Source of the DNA: Solirubrobacterales bacterium 67-14
GTDB taxonomy: Bacteria > Actinomycetota > Thermoleophilia > Solirubrobacterales > 70-9
Direction: 5' to 3'
DNA: 47,469 bases
Assembly (NCBI GenBank): GCA_001897355.1
Contig: MKST01000005.1
Span: forward strand, 100,932 to 148,400
The notes below the pieces were generated by a model, which saw only the letters and a program-made list of their open reading frames with translations, was not told the DNA's origin and made no database searches. A program made the position numbers and the translations under genes. Every line of letters begins with the position of its first letter. Within the stretch, counting starts at the first letter, position 1. Shown one piece after another: positions 24,846 to 33,856 of this stretch.

Positions 24846-25320
24846 ACCCCTGGCCGGCCTGTCCGACGCCCAGGTGTCGGTCGTCCGGTCTTTCAAGCAG
24901 GCCCACCGCAGCCTGCGGCGCCGCACCGGCCGCGAGACCCACCGGCTCGGCGGCGAGGTCAGCCAGGCCCAGTTCGAGCTGTTGATGGAACTGCGCAAGG
25001 CCGGCCCGATGGCGGTCGGCGAGCTCGCCCAGGTTTCCGGCCTCAGCCCGGCCAGCGTCTCCCAGATGGTCGACCGGCTCTCGGAGCAGGGCCACGTGAA
25101 CAAGTTGCGCTCGAAGCAGGACCGGCGGATAGTCGAACTGGAACTCTCGGAACAGGGCGCGGCGACTGTCGAACCGATCGTCGACCGGTGGCGACAGCGG
25201 TGGCGCGAGGCACTGGCCGAGATCCCGGAGAAGGACCTCGCAGCGGCGAGCCGCGTGCTCGACCGGATCGCTTCGGTCTACGAAGATGCGCCCGAGAGCG
25301 GAGCCCGGCCCGACCACTAG
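24826..25320 (+). CDS. MarR-family regulator of the MFS operon
   Basis: A 164-residue winged-helix repressor. It contains QAQFELLMELRKAGPMAVGELAQVSGLSPASVSQMVDRLSEQG (helix-turn-helix) followed by the wing RSKQDRRIVELELSEQG. The start is TTG 24826, inside the end of the MFS gene. It probably binds the three TTAGGNGCCTAA sites at 23352-23393 and releases on binding a drug-like ligand. Confidence 0.9.
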   Translation: MSRSEPEPLAGLSDAQVSVVRSFKQAHRSLRRRTGRETHRLGGEVSQAQFELLMELRKAGPMAVGELAQVSGLSPASVSQMVDRLSEQGHVNKLRSKQDRRIVELELSEQGAATVEPIVDRWRQRWREALAEIPEKDLAAASRVLDRIASVYEDAPESGARPDH

Positions 25321-25339
25321 ACTGGCCCGTGGTGGGTGC

Positions 25340-27034
25340 TTGACCGACGTCGTCGAAACATCGATCGCCGAACTCCGCGAGGGGCTTCAGTCCGGTCGGC
25401 TGACCGCCGTCGAACTGGTCGAGGCCTACCTGGCCCGGATCGACGAGTATGACGGGCCGGATACCGACGCCCGGCTCAACTCGGTCGTGGTACGAAACGG
25501 TGACGCCATGGCCGAAGCCGTCGCCTCCGACGTGAGGCGCGCCAACGGTCAGGCGATGGGTCCACTGGAAGGGATCCCGTACACGGCCAAGGACAGCTAT
25601 CTGGTCCGCGGCATGACGGCTGCCTCCGGCAGCCCCGCCTTCGTCAACCTGACCGCCCAGCGGGACGCCTTCACGGTCAAGCAGCTGCGCCGAGGGGGAG
25701 CGATCTGCCTCGGCAAGACGAACATGCCGCCAATGGCGAACGGCGGTATGCAGCGGGGGGTCTACGGCCGGGCCGAGAGCCCCTACAACGCCGACTACCT
25801 GACCGCACCATTCGCCTCGGGTTCTTCGAATGGCGCCGGCACCGCGACCGCGGCCAGCTTCGCCGCCTTCGGGCTGGCCGAGGAAACCTGGTCGAGCGGC
25901 CGGGGGCCGGCTTCGAACAACGGCCTCTGCGCCTACACGCCCTCGCGCGGCGTGATCTCGGTGCGGGGCAACTGGCCGCTGGTTCCGACCATGGACGTGG
26001 TCGTGCCCTATGCGCGGACCATGGCCGACCTGTTCGAGGTGCTCGACGTGATCGTCGCCGATGACCCCGAGGAAGACGGCGACCTCTGGCGGATGCAGCA
26101 GTGGATCGAGATCCCGGCGCCCTCGACGGTCCGACCCGATTCGTATCCGGCCCTGGCGGCGAAGCCGGCCGCGCTCGCGGGCAAGCGTTTCGGGGTGCCG
26201 GGGATGTACATCAACGCCGATTCGGCCGCCGGGACGGGGGAGAAAACCGGGGTCTGGGGACCGACTGGGGAGAAGATCAACACGCGCCCCTCGGTGATCG
26301 CACTCTGGGAAGCGGCCCGGCGAGACCTGGAGGCGGCCGGGGCAGACGTGGTAGAGGTTGATTTCCCGGCAGTCTCCAACTATGAGGGGGACCGGCCCGG
26401 CTGCCCGACGGTGTTCACCCGCGGCCTGGTCAGCCTCGAGTTCATCAAGGAGGAGTTGCGGGAGCTCAGCACCTGGGCCTTCGACGAGTTTCTCCGGACC
26501 AATGACGACCCGGCCCTGAACAGGCTGGCTCAGGTCGACGGCGAGCTGATCTTTCCCCACGACCCCGGGACGCTGCCCAGCCAGGAGGGCGAACTGGTCT
26601 TCGGCATGGAGGAGTACGTCGAGATGGCCCGGGCCGGGATCGTTGCCTGGAATGAGTTGCCGGAGCTGGAATCGGGGCTGAGGGGACTCGAGGAGACCAG
26701 GCGGATCGACCTCGAGGAATGGATGGATGGGCTCGGGCTCGACGCGGTGGTCTTCCCGGCGGTGGCGGATGTCGGCCCGGCCGACGCCGACGTGAATCCC
26801 GAATCGGCCGAGATCGCGTGGAGCAATGGGGTCTGGGTCGCCAACGGCAACCTGGTTCCCCGCCACCTGGGGATCCCGACGGTCACCGTGCCGATGGGCC
26901 TGATGGAGGACATCGGCATGCCGGCCGGACTCACCTTCGCCGGCCGCGCCTATGACGACAACGCCCTGCTGAGCCAGGCCTCGGCCTTCGAGGCGATCAG
27001 GCCCCGCCGCGTGGCACCTCCCCGAACCTCATAG
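25340..27034 (+). CDS. Amidase-signature family protein, variant active site
   Basis: A 564-residue amidase-signature protein. The Lys of GIPYTAKDSYLVRG and the Ser-rich FASGSSNGAGTATAASFAAFG match the first parts of the Ser-cisSer-Lys triad. The usual GSDTGGSIRxPA segment reads ETWSSGRGPASNNGL, so the nucleophile Ser is probably in WSSGRG, in an unusual context. A roughly 150-residue insertion (about 250-400) precedes the C-terminal part ending in HLGIPTVTVPMG. It hydrolyses an amide of unknown nature. TTG 25340 is preferred (GGTGGG at 25331); ATG 25286 would overlap MarR by 35 bases. Confidence 0.82.
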   Translation: MTDVVETSIAELREGLQSGRLTAVELVEAYLARIDEYDGPDTDARLNSVVVRNGDAMAEAVASDVRRANGQAMGPLEGIPYTAKDSYLVRGMTAASGSPAFVNLTAQRDAFTVKQLRRGGAICLGKTNMPPMANGGMQRGVYGRAESPYNADYLTAPFASGSSNGAGTATAASFAAFGLAEETWSSGRGPASNNGLCAYTPSRGVISVRGNWPLVPTMDVVVPYARTMADLFEVLDVIVADDPEEDGDLWRMQQWIEIPAPSTVRPDSYPALAAKPAALAGKRFGVPGMYINADSAAGTGEKTGVWGPTGEKINTRPSVIALWEAARRDLEAAGADVVEVDFPAVSNYEGDRPGCPTVFTRGLVSLEFIKEELRELSTWAFDEFLRTNDDPALNRLAQVDGELIFPHDPGTLPSQEGELVFGMEEYVEMARAGIVAWNELPELESGLRGLEETRRIDLEEWMDGLGLDAVVFPAVADVGPADADVNPESAEIAWSNGVWVANGNLVPRHLGIPTVTVPMGLMEDIGMPAGLTFAGRAYDDNALLSQASAFEAIRPRRVAPPRTS

Positions 27035-27063
27035 TTCGCTGGCTCGCCAGTTATACTTTTGGT

Positions 27064-27300
27064 ATGAAGACTGCCGTCTCGATACCGGATGAATTGTTCG
27101 AGCGGGCCGATGAGCTCGCCCGGACCACCGGAAAGAGCCGTAGCGAGCTTTACCGTCAGGCGCTCGCCGAATACGTAGCCAGGCGCGAACCCGGGGCGAT
27201 CACCGCCAAGCTGAACCAGATCGCGGACGATCTCGCCTCCGATCGGGACGGGTTCACGAGCGAAGCCGCCCGATCGACCCTCACAAATTCGGAATGGTGA
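27064..27300 (+). CDS. Ribbon-helix-helix antitoxin (MazE/CopG type)
   Basis: A 78-residue protein beginning KTAVSIPDELFERADELA, the beta-strand plus helix of the ribbon-helix-helix DNA-binding fold, then GKSRSELYRQALAEYV. The C-terminal half (about 45-78) would wrap the toxin. A TATACT -10 box at 27052-27057 puts transcription start on ATG 27064, so the message is probably leaderless. It overlaps the toxin gene by 7 bases. It neutralises the MazF-type toxin and should repress the pair. Confidence 0.88.
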   Translation: MKTAVSIPDELFERADELARTTGKSRSELYRQALAEYVARREPGAITAKLNQIADDLASDRDGFTSEAARSTLTNSEW

Positions 27301-27659
27301 TCAGCCAGGGAGACGTCTTCTGGGCGACCCTCCCCGATCCGGTCGGTTCCGGGCCTGGCTTCCGGCGGCCGGTCGTGATCATCCAGGGCGACGAGTTCAA
27401 CGCAAGCCGGATCTCGACTGTCGTGGTGGTTCCCCTGACCAGCAACGTCGAGCTGGCCGCGGCCCCGGGCAACTTCGTGCTGCCGGCCGCCCTGACCGGC
27501 TTGCCCAAGGACTCGGTCGCGAATGTCTCGCAGATCTCGACAATTGACCGTAGCCTGCTCACCGAGCGGGTCGGCCACCTGATTCAGACCCAGCTGGACC
27601 TCATCCTGGTCGGCATCGATCTGGTCCTGGGGCGCGACAGGCTGAAGCCCTCTGCTTGA
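27294..27659 (+). CDS. MazF/PemK-type toxin (endoribonuclease)
   Basis: A 121-residue MazF-fold toxin: QGDVFWATLPDPVGSGPGFRRPVVIIQGDEFN (with the conserved Gly and Arg-Arg-Pro of the active face), VVVVPLTSN and a C-terminal LTERVGHLIQTQLDLI. MazF toxins cut single-stranded mRNA at short motifs. The first codon is ATG 27294 inside the antitoxin gene. The pair stands alone between the amidase and NhaA. Confidence 0.9.
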   Translation: MVISQGDVFWATLPDPVGSGPGFRRPVVIIQGDEFNASRISTVVVVPLTSNVELAAAPGNFVLPAALTGLPKDSVANVSQISTIDRSLLTERVGHLIQTQLDLILVGIDLVLGRDRLKPSA

Positions 27660-27680
27660 GCAGGGTGCCGACGGGAAGAC

Positions 27681-28880
27681 TTGCTGAGACACAAACTCAA
27701 GACCCGGGTCATCGACCCGCTCACCGACTTCCTTGACGACGAGGTACTCGGCGGGGTCGTCCTGCTCGGCGCGGCGGTGGTCGCGCTGGCCTGGGCCAAC
27801 TCGCCTTGGAGCGAGTCCTATTTCGACCTCTGGGGCAGCTACCTGAAGGTTTCTTTCGCCGGCCTGACCATCAATCTCGACCTCCAGCACTGGATCAACG
27901 ACCTGCTCATGGCTGTCTTCTTCTTCGTGGTCGGGGCGGAGATCAAGCGTGAACTGGTCAGCGGCGAACTGAAGGATCCCCGGGACGCCTCGGTCCCGGT
28001 CATCGCAGCGCTGGGCGGGGTGGCGCTTCCGGCGATCATCTTCACCGTGGTGGTCAGGGGAGGGGAGGCCGCCGGCGGTTGGGCGATCCCTGCCGCGACC
28101 GACATCGCCTTCGCCGTCGGGGTCTTGGCCCTGCTCGGAAGTCGGGTTTCGAATGGGGTCAGGGTCTTCCTGCTGACCATCGCGATCGTCGATGACATCG
28201 TCGCGATCCTGATCATCGCCCTCTTCTACAGCGAGGGGATCTCGGTCGCCTGGCTGGCGGTTGCCGGGGGAGGAATACTCGCCGTCCTGCTGTTCCAGCG
28301 GCTCGGGATCTGGCGCATCTGGCCCTATGTCCCACTGGCCGCGGTGGTCTGGCTCGCCACCTACGAATCTGGGGTGCACGCGACCATCGCCGGTGTCGCA
28401 CTCGGACTACTGGTCCCAATCCGCACGTTTGGTGTACGTGACGTACACCGGCGCCTGGAACATGTCCTGCATCCGGTCAGTGCCTTTTTCGTCGTACCGC
28501 TCTTTGCCTTGGCCAACGCGGGGATCGACCTCGGGGGCGGCGTGTTCGGCGACGCGATGGGCAGCAAGCTGACCTGGGCGGTGATCTTGGGTCTGGTCGT
28601 CGGCAAGACCCTGGGGATCTCGGGCAGCACCCTGCTCGCGCTCAGGTTCGGCCCCGGGTCGTTGCCGAGCGGGATGCGATCCGCACAGGTCTGGGGGGTG
28701 GGTGCCTTGGGCGGGATCGGCTTCACCGTGGCGCTCTTCATCACCGACTTGGCCTTCGCCGACGAGCTGCTCACCGGACAGGCCAAGATCGGCATCTTCC
28801 TGGGCTCGCTGGTCAGCGGGGCCATCGGCGCGCTTCTGCTGTACCGGATGCGCGACCACGGCCGGTCGGTGGGGGATTGA
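27681..28880 (+). CDS. nhaA: Na+/H+ antiporter NhaA
   Basis: A 399-residue NhaA protein. The ion-binding Asp pair is in IAIVDDIVAIL (E. coli Asp163/Asp164 equivalent), and PAATDIAFAVGVLALLG carries the Asp of the broken helix. EIKRELVSGEL after the second helix is a family signature. It exchanges inward protons for outward sodium. The start is TTG 27681 after ACGGGAAG, 21 bases downstream of the toxin gene. The protein is complete to the C-terminal RMRDHGRSVGD. Confidence 0.93.
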   Translation: MLRHKLKTRVIDPLTDFLDDEVLGGVVLLGAAVVALAWANSPWSESYFDLWGSYLKVSFAGLTINLDLQHWINDLLMAVFFFVVGAEIKRELVSGELKDPRDASVPVIAALGGVALPAIIFTVVVRGGEAAGGWAIPAATDIAFAVGVLALLGSRVSNGVRVFLLTIAIVDDIVAILIIALFYSEGISVAWLAVAGGGILAVLLFQRLGIWRIWPYVPLAAVVWLATYESGVHATIAGVALGLLVPIRTFGVRDVHRRLEHVLHPVSAFFVVPLFALANAGIDLGGGVFGDAMGSKLTWAVILGLVVGKTLGISGSTLLALRFGPGSLPSGMRSAQVWGVGALGGIGFTVALFITDLAFADELLTGQAKIGIFLGSLVSGAIGALLLYRMRDHGRSVGD

Positions 28881-29003
28881 CGCGGCAACCGGCCTCAAGT
28901 ACTAGTCCGCGGAGTCGCGCCTGACGGAAGCCACGGCAAGCCGATCAAGCGGAAGATCAAGCGCGTTTCATAGTCGACCGGAAGTTGCCGTACAGTGTCC
29001 AGT

Positions 29004-30896
29004 ATGGGATTCAGGCCTGGGGCGCTGTTGCTGTTGACAATCGCTGTGCTCGTCGTCGGCGGAGGTGCGCAAGCATCCGCGGCCGCCGAGTTCACGGTGG
29101 AACCGAGTCAGGTGGACTTCGGAGACCATGTGGTCGGGCTCGACTATGGCGGTCGCTATGTCTATGTCGGCGGGAAGAGCGAGACGCCGGTCACCATCAC
29201 GTCGGTCGAACTCACGGGACCGGACGCCAGCGATTTCGACTTGGAGGACTACTGCTCCGACCTCGAGATCGACGACTTCGCGGGCTGTGCCTTCCTGGTC
29301 AGCTTCCAGGCAGATTCGGTCGGGGAGAAAGCCGCGACGGTCAAGATAACCGCGGACTCCGGTGACCCTGTGTCGGTGCCGCTGACCGCCGGCGGGGTCG
29401 AGCCGGCCGGCAATGCTCCTGACCTGGCCGAAGCGACCCTGAACCCGAAGCTCGCCGATTCGAGCGACCTCTGGGGATACGCGGGCGGCGACTTCGAAGG
29501 TGAAGGCAGATCCGGTGTGGTAACCGCCTCGGAGATGGGCGACAGCTCGCTGGCGGCCGGGTTCGCCTTCGGCCAAGAGGACGGCCAGCTCACGAGCTTC
29601 TTCGGTCGGGAGATCGTGGGCGGGGGTCTCATCGGTTCGGTCGACGTGGGTAATTTCGACAACGACGGAGAACTCGACGCGATCGGCGCCGGCGGGGGAC
29701 AGGCAGCGCTCTTCCTCAACCAGGGCGGCGGCGACATGGCGCCTGGAACCGTGATCCCGGACGACGGCAACGGTATCGACGGGATGGTGGTCTCCGGTGA
29801 GTTCACCGGTGATTCCAACCTCGACGTCGCCGCCGGATATATCCCCGACGAAGGTCCGCCCTACGTGATCGAAGTGATGCCTGGGTCGGGCGACGGTACC
29901 TTCGGCACGCCGGTCACCACGGCCGCGGATGCCGACACGCCGATGGGGATCGCCGCCGGTGACTTCAACGACGACGGGGTGGACGACCTGGCCTACACCA
30001 CCTGGGCGGGCCAGGTGCTGATGTACGAGGGTGACGGCGACGGGACCTTCACCGAGGCGGGACGGTTCGGGCCGACTTGCGGCTGCCAATCGCCTTGGGG
30101 CGTCACGGCGGCCGACCTGAACGGCGACGGCAGGGACGACGTGGTCGCGACCATGCGATTCGAGGACCAGGTTGCCGTCTATATCGCCCAGCCGGACGGG
30201 AGCTTCGTCCGAGGACAGCGCTTCGACGTCCCGCTGGCCGATGGGTGGAATCCGAATCCGTATGCGGTCTCGGCCAAGGACATGAACGGCGACGAAGTCC
30301 CCGACCTGCTGGTCGGCAACTACCTCAATGACACCGGCACCGTCTTCGTCGGCAGGGGCGACGGCACCTTCGACTACGCCGAACTGCTCGCGACTGCTGA
30401 TTCATTCATGCCACACGGCACGTTCATCGGCGACTTCAACGGGGACGGACGTCCCGACCCGTCGATCGCCGGACAGTCCGGTGACGTCGCGATCTATCTG
30501 AACCAGGGCAATCCGGGGCAGGTTCCAGCCCCGACCTCGCTGGATTTCGGCAATCAGGCCTCGGGGACCGAATCGGCTGCGAAGACGATCACCCTCAACA
30601 ACGAGGACGGGCTCGCCCTGCTGCGGGTCTCGGATGTCTCGATCGGCGGAGGCGAATCCGGCGACTTCCAGATCACCGGTGGCGACTGTCTGGCCGGCCC
30701 GGTCCCGGTTGGCAACTCCTGCCAGGTCCGGGTGGCGTTCACACCGCATGGCCCAGCAGGGACACTTCGGGCCGGTCGACGCACAACACCTGCTGGAGGA
30801 TCCCGAAGAGGTTCTTCAGGGAGACCGAGTACTCCACCTGTGCTACCAGGTCCGCCACTAACTTTCTTCGCGAGATTTCGTGCGTCTTGTGGGTGA
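29004..30896 (+). CDS. FG-GAP/VCBS-repeat surface protein, 3' end interrupted by the arsenic cassette
   Basis: A secreted protein with signal peptide (LLLLTIAVLVVGGGAQASA) and an N-terminal choice-of-anchor D-like domain (about residues 29-135). A seven-bladed propeller-type array follows, with Asp-rich calcium loops FDNDGELD, FNDDGVDD, LNGDGRDD, MNGDEVPD and FNGDGRPD. A second choice-of-anchor domain begins at PTSLDFGNQ and breaks off after QVRVAFTPHGPAGT. The residues after about 30764 (LRAGRRTTP...) do not fit the domain and probably come from inserted DNA. Such proteins bind calcium and ligands at the cell surface. A TACAGT box at 28991 fits a leaderless start at ATG 29004. The true end is probably lost; see the finding on the cassette. 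Confidence 0.78.
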   Translation: MGFRPGALLLLTIAVLVVGGGAQASAAAEFTVEPSQVDFGDHVVGLDYGGRYVYVGGKSETPVTITSVELTGPDASDFDLEDYCSDLEIDDFAGCAFLVSFQADSVGEKAATVKITADSGDPVSVPLTAGGVEPAGNAPDLAEATLNPKLADSSDLWGYAGGDFEGEGRSGVVTASEMGDSSLAAGFAFGQEDGQLTSFFGREIVGGGLIGSVDVGNFDNDGELDAIGAGGGQAALFLNQGGGDMAPGTVIPDDGNGIDGMVVSGEFTGDSNLDVAAGYIPDEGPPYVIEVMPGSGDGTFGTPVTTAADADTPMGIAAGDFNDDGVDDLAYTTWAGQVLMYEGDGDGTFTEAGRFGPTCGCQSPWGVTAADLNGDGRDDVVATMRFEDQVAVYIAQPDGSFVRGQRFDVPLADGWNPNPYAVSAKDMNGDEVPDLLVGNYLNDTGTVFVGRGDGTFDYAELLATADSFMPHGTFIGDFNGDGRPDPSIAGQSGDVAIYLNQGNPGQVPAPTSLDFGNQASGTESAAKTITLNNEDGLALLRVSDVSIGGGESGDFQITGGDCLAGPVPVGNSCQVRVAFTPHGPAGTLRAGRRTTPAGGSRRGSSGRPSTPPVLPGPPLTFFARFRASCG

Positions 30897-30924
30897 AGGC
30901 GTAGTGGGAGGTCTTGGACGACAC
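30739..30924 (-). pseudogene. Unidentified ORF fragment at the left edge of the arsenic cassette
   Basis: A 61-codon frame starts at GTG 30924, three bases after the arsJ stop, and contains KTSHYAFTHK, RRKLVADLVAQ and SLKNLFGILQQVLCVDRPEV. The last seven codons and the stop lie in what seems to be the antisense of the VCBS gene, so the frame looks truncated by the junction. No family was recognised. It may be the remnant of a gene that once continued beyond the cassette edge. Confidence 0.45.
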
Positions 30925-30926
30925 CG

Positions 30927-32174
30927 TCAGGCGGGGTTCGGGACGATGGCGCTTCGTGGAAGCCGAATGGAGATCGTCGCTGCGATGAGCACGAAGCCCA
31001 TCGAAAACCAGAGGCAGCCCTGCAGGCCCAGCCATTGGTAGACGGCACCAGAGAGGATGGTTCCGATCAGGCGTCCGCCGGCGTTGGCCATGTAGTAGAA
31101 GCCGACGTTCTTGGCGACGGTCTCGTCCTCGGCGTAGGAGAGAACAAGATAGGAGTGGACCGTCGAGTTCAGGGCAAAGACGATTCCGAACAAGATCAGA
31201 CCGACAACCAAAACTGGCGTTGGGTCAAGGTTTGCGGCGAGGGACAGCGCGATCGCGGTGGGGAACGCAGCAAGCAGGAAGGCAAGCTTGGCTGCGGTTC
31301 CTCCGGTCGGCGTCCGGCCGGTGTCGGCGGCCCTTCGGGCAAACAGCGCCGGCGCTGCTGCTTGGACTGCTCCGTACCCGATCACCCAAATGGCTAGGAA
31401 CGCTCCCGCCTGCCAGAAAGACCAGCCAAGCACGGTCTGGAGATAGACGGGAAGCGCGACCACGAACCAGACGTCTCGTGAGGCGAAGAGGAACAGTCTC
31501 GCGGCTGCGAGCAGGTTGATCTCGCGGGTGTTGGAGAACATGTGGCGGAATTTGGCGCCCATGTCCGCGTAACCGAGGGTGCCTCGCATGAGCGATGCCG
31601 TCGTGACTAGCGCGGTGGCCACGATCGCGAGGAGGATCAGTATCGCGGTCTGAAATCCGACCATGGTGAGCAGGAGCCCGCCAAGGAAGAACCCGATGCC
31701 CTTGAGCGCATTCTTGGATCCCGTCAGCACCGCGACCCACTTGAAGAGGGTGGACTCGGAGTCTTCGGGAACCACTAGTTTGACGGCGCTCTTGGAACTC
31801 ATCTTGGTGAGGTCCTTGGCGATTCCGGACAGGGCTTGAGAGGCCATCACGTAGGGCACGATCAGCCAGGCATCGGGGGCGAATCCGAGCATTCCCAGGG
31901 CGACGATCTGGATCGTGAGCCCAGAGAAGAGTGTTGCTTTGAGTCCGAGTTTCGAGGCGATCCAGCCACCGACGAGGTTGGTGACGATCCCGAAGAACTC
32001 GTAGAAGAGAAACAGCGACGCGACCTCGAATGCGCTGTATCCCAGTTGGTAGAAAAAGAAGAGGACGAGGATGCGGCTGGCGCCGTCGGCGAGAGTGTCG
32101 GCCCAGTAGGCGCCGGTGACCAGGATGTAGTTCCTCAGGTCACCTTCTCTTCTCGGGATGGCCCCCACGGTCAC
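30927..32174 (-). CDS. arsJ: Organoarsenical efflux MFS transporter ArsJ
   Basis: A 415-residue, 12-helix transporter of the ArsJ family: [21 protein letters not shown] near the start, [24 protein letters not shown] and [16 protein letters not shown] are ArsJ signatures. ArsJ exports 1-arseno-3-phosphoglycerate made by a partner GAPDH from arsenate, so resistance to arsenate needs both. GTG 32174 overlaps the GAPDH stop (GTGA). Gene order GAPDH-ArsJ is the typical arrangement. The operon starts at 33196 and is divergent from arsR. Confidence 0.93.
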   Translation of the reverse strand: MTVGAIPRREGDLRNYILVTGAYWADTLADGASRILVLFFFYQLGYSAFEVASLFLFYEFFGIVTNLVGGWIASKLGLKATLFSGLTIQIVALGMLGFAPDAWLIVPYVMASQALSGIAKDLTKMSSKSAVKLVVPEDSESTLFKWVAVLTGSKNALKGIGFFLGGLLLTMVGFQTAILILLAIVATALVTTASLMRGTLGYADMGAKFRHMFSNTREINLLAAARLFLFASRDVWFVVALPVYLQTVLGWSFWQAGAFLAIWVIGYGAVQAAAPALFARRAADTGRTPTGGTAAKLAFLLAAFPTAIALSLAANLDPTPVLVVGLILFGIVFALNSTVHSYLVLSYAEDETVAKNVGFYYMANAGGRLIGTILSGAVYQWLGLQGCLWFSMGFVLIAATISIRLPRSAIVPNPA

Positions 32175-33196
32175 TCCGCGGTGGAGGAGGGGCCGATCAT
32201 TTTCGCGATGTCGATCATGCGGTTCGCGTAGCCCCACTCGTTGTCGTAGAACGCGAGGATCTTTACCTGGGTTCCATCGATTGTCCGCGTCGATGTTGCG
32301 TCGACGACGCCTGATCGCGGGTCATCCTTGAAATCAACCGAGACGAGGGGACGGGTCTCATAACCGAGGATGCCCGACAGCGATTCGCTAGAAGCGTTCT
32401 CGAGGAGGCCGTTGATTTCATCGACCGAGGTCGCGCGCTCTACTTCGAAGCAGCAGTCTGTGATCGACGAGTTCAGTAGCGGTACCCGGATGGCGAGACC
32501 ATCGAGGCGCCCTACTAGTTCGGGGAAGATCATGCCGATGGCGGTCGCCGATCCCGTGGAGGTGGGAATCAGGGACGTCCCGGCCGATCGGGCTCGCCGG
32601 AGGTCCTTGTGTTGGGCGTCCACGACGACCTGGGTATTGGTGAGGTCGTGGAGGGTCGTGATCGATCCGTGTCGGATCCCGATTCCTTCGTGGACGACCT
32701 TGACGATGGGAGCGAGACAGTTGGTGGTACACGATGCGGCGGTGACGATCCCGTCGACGGATTGGTCGTACTCGTCGTGGTTTACGCCGTAGACGATGTT
32801 CAACGCGTCGGTCTTTACCGGCGCGGCCACGAGAACCTTGCTCGCGCCGCGGTCGAAGTGCCCGGCCAGGCTTTCCCGAGATCGGAAGGCACCGGTGGCT
32901 TCGATCACCAGTTCGACGCCCAGCTCATCCCAGGGAATGTCTCCCGGCTTTGCGTGGGAGGAATAGGTGATCTCGGAGCCGGCGATGTGAAGCGAGTCGT
33001 CGGTGGGCCCTATGTCGTTCTCACGCCACCGACCATGAACCGAGTCGAAGGCCAGGAGGTGAGCCGCCGATCCGACATCGCCGGCGATCTCATTGATGTG
33101 GACGAACTCGAGTCCCTCGCTCTCCCAACCGGCGCGCAGCGCGAGTCTTCCCATGCGTCCGAAGCCGTTGATTCCCACCCGAATCGACCGTCCCAT
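32171..33196 (-). CDS. ArsJ-associated glyceraldehyde-3-phosphate dehydrogenase
   Basis: A 341-residue GAPDH. NAD-binding [17 protein letters not shown] is at the N-terminus, and the active-site Cys is in [15 protein letters not shown]. The C-terminal [13 protein letters not shown] is typical. In this context the enzyme uses arsenate in place of phosphate, making 1-arseno-3-phosphoglycerate for ArsJ. ATG 33196 is chosen because GGAGG lies seven bases upstream; an upstream frame to 33226 would reach into the promoter. It is unlikely to be the housekeeping GapA because it overlaps arsJ. Confidence 0.92.
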   Translation of the reverse strand: MGRSIRVGINGFGRMGRLALRAGWESEGLEFVHINEIAGDVGSAAHLLAFDSVHGRWRENDIGPTDDSLHIAGSEITYSSHAKPGDIPWDELGVELVIEATGAFRSRESLAGHFDRGASKVLVAAPVKTDALNIVYGVNHDEYDQSVDGIVTAASCTTNCLAPIVKVVHEGIGIRHGSITTLHDLTNTQVVVDAQHKDLRRARSAGTSLIPTSTGSATAIGMIFPELVGRLDGLAIRVPLLNSSITDCCFEVERATSVDEINGLLENASSESLSGILGYETRPLVSVDFKDDPRSGVVDATSTRTIDGTQVKILAFYDNEWGYANRMIDIAKMIGPSSTAE

Positions 33197-33243
33197 GCCA
33201 GCGCCTCCAACCCTCGTGATTTCCATTGAAGATCATCGTATCT

Positions 33244-33273
33244 ATTGACAAACGTCAATCGAACTGTTTTGAT
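33244..33273. promoter_or_regulatory. ArsR operator and arsR promoter
   Basis: ATTGAC-AAAC-GTCAAT (33244-33259) is a perfect 6-4-6 inverted repeat of the ArsR operator type. TTGACA (33245-33250), 17 bases, TTTGAT (33268-33273) makes a rightward promoter with start at about 33280, two bases before ATG 33282 (leaderless). The minus strand carries TTGACG (plus 33253-33258) toward the GAPDH gene, so one repressor site can cover both directions. Confidence 0.75.
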
Positions 33274-33281
33274 GGATTTCG

Positions 33282-33635
33282 ATGAGCCCCGAACTGACCC
33301 TCACACCGAAACAGAAGAGTCCGAACGGCCAGCCGTGCTGCGAGCCGGTCGTCTACCCGGACGTGGACCGTGCCGAGGCGGAGCGAATGTCCGCTATTGC
33401 CAAGGCACTCGGGGACCCGATCCGGCTGACCCTCGTTGACGTTCTCCGCAAACACGCAGGGAAGGTCTGTGTGTGTGAACTCGTTCCTCTCTTCGATGTC
33501 AGCCAATCGACTCTGTCTCATCACCTGAAAAAGCTCAGGGACGCCGGGATCGTCGACTCGGAACGCAAAGGGCTCTGGGCTTACTACTACGTCAACCCGG
33601 AAGAACTCGAGGAGCTGAGCGCGTGGCTGAGCTAG
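33282..33635 (+). CDS. arsR: ArsR-family arsenic-responsive repressor
   Basis: A 117-residue winged-helix repressor: IAKALGDPIRLTLVDVLRKH, then KVCVCELVPLFDVSQSTLSHHLKKLRDAGIV with the ELCVCDL-like metal-binding Cys pair in the recognition region. An extra Cys-Cys (GQPCCEP) near the N-terminus may add As(III) ligands. As(III) binding releases it from the operator at 33244-33259. It is divergent from the GAPDH-arsJ operon and overlaps the arsM remnant by 13 bases. Confidence 0.93.
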   Translation: MSPELTLTPKQKSPNGQPCCEPVVYPDVDRAEAERMSAIAKALGDPIRLTLVDVLRKHAGKVCVCELVPLFDVSQSTLSHHLKKLRDAGIVDSERKGLWAYYYVNPEELEELSAWLS

Positions 33636-33850
33636 ACAAGAACAGCCCCTGTTGCGAGCCGGAAGCGCAAGCATCTTGCTGCGAGCCGGAGGTCAAGCGC
33701 GAGTGCTGCGGGGAAGGACCAGGCTGTGGCTGCTCGGCGGGCAACCGACCGACTGGGTCAGACCTGAGTGAGGTCGTCCGCGAGCGTTACGCGGCTGCTC
33801 CCGTCGACGCAGGGTCCAGAGGCGCACACCGAAGAACAGCGCGACGTTGA
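33623..33850 (+). pseudogene. Arsenite S-adenosylmethionine methyltransferase, N-terminal remnant
   Basis: A 75-codon frame from GTG 33623. The first 46 residues are Cys-rich (CCEPEAQASCCEPEVKRECC) and then GSDLSEVVRERYAAA, the usual N-terminal helix of ArsM before its Rossmann methyltransferase domain. After about residue 59 the sequence becomes low-complexity basic (RGAHRRTARR) and stops; the whole SAM-binding domain is missing. It is therefore a truncated arsM cut at the right edge of the cassette, not a working enzyme. Its Cys-rich tail could still bind arsenite; that is speculation. Confidence 0.7.
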
Positions 33851-33856
33851 GGGGAC

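Larger units (their letters stand above)
30764..33851. mobile_element. Inserted arsenic-resistance cassette (no transposase)
   Basis: The segment holds arsJ, its GAPDH partner, arsR, an arsM remnant and an unidentified fragment. It is flanked by GGGAC at 30759-30763 and 33852-33856. Joining the sequence across one copy of GGGAC gives an in-frame continuation of the VCBS gene, GPA-GTRTATRRF, which fits the choice-of-anchor D strand. The 5-base repeats resemble a target duplication, but no terminal inverted repeats or recombinase gene were found. The edges are inferred. Confidence 0.5.

Noticed and set aside
30775..33811. GTCGACGCA at 30775-30783 and 33803-33811 as direct repeats bounding the cassette
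   Set aside because: A 9-base repeat near both edges is notable but joining there does not restore the VCBS domain. It may be a chance match or an older recombination mark.
30740..33831. CACACCG at 30740-30746 and 33825-33831 as ends of the arsenic cassette
   Set aside because: Joining there gives KNSATLRG, but the fit to the choice-of-anchor pattern is poorer than with GGGAC, and a 7-base match between windows of this size is expected by chance fairly often.
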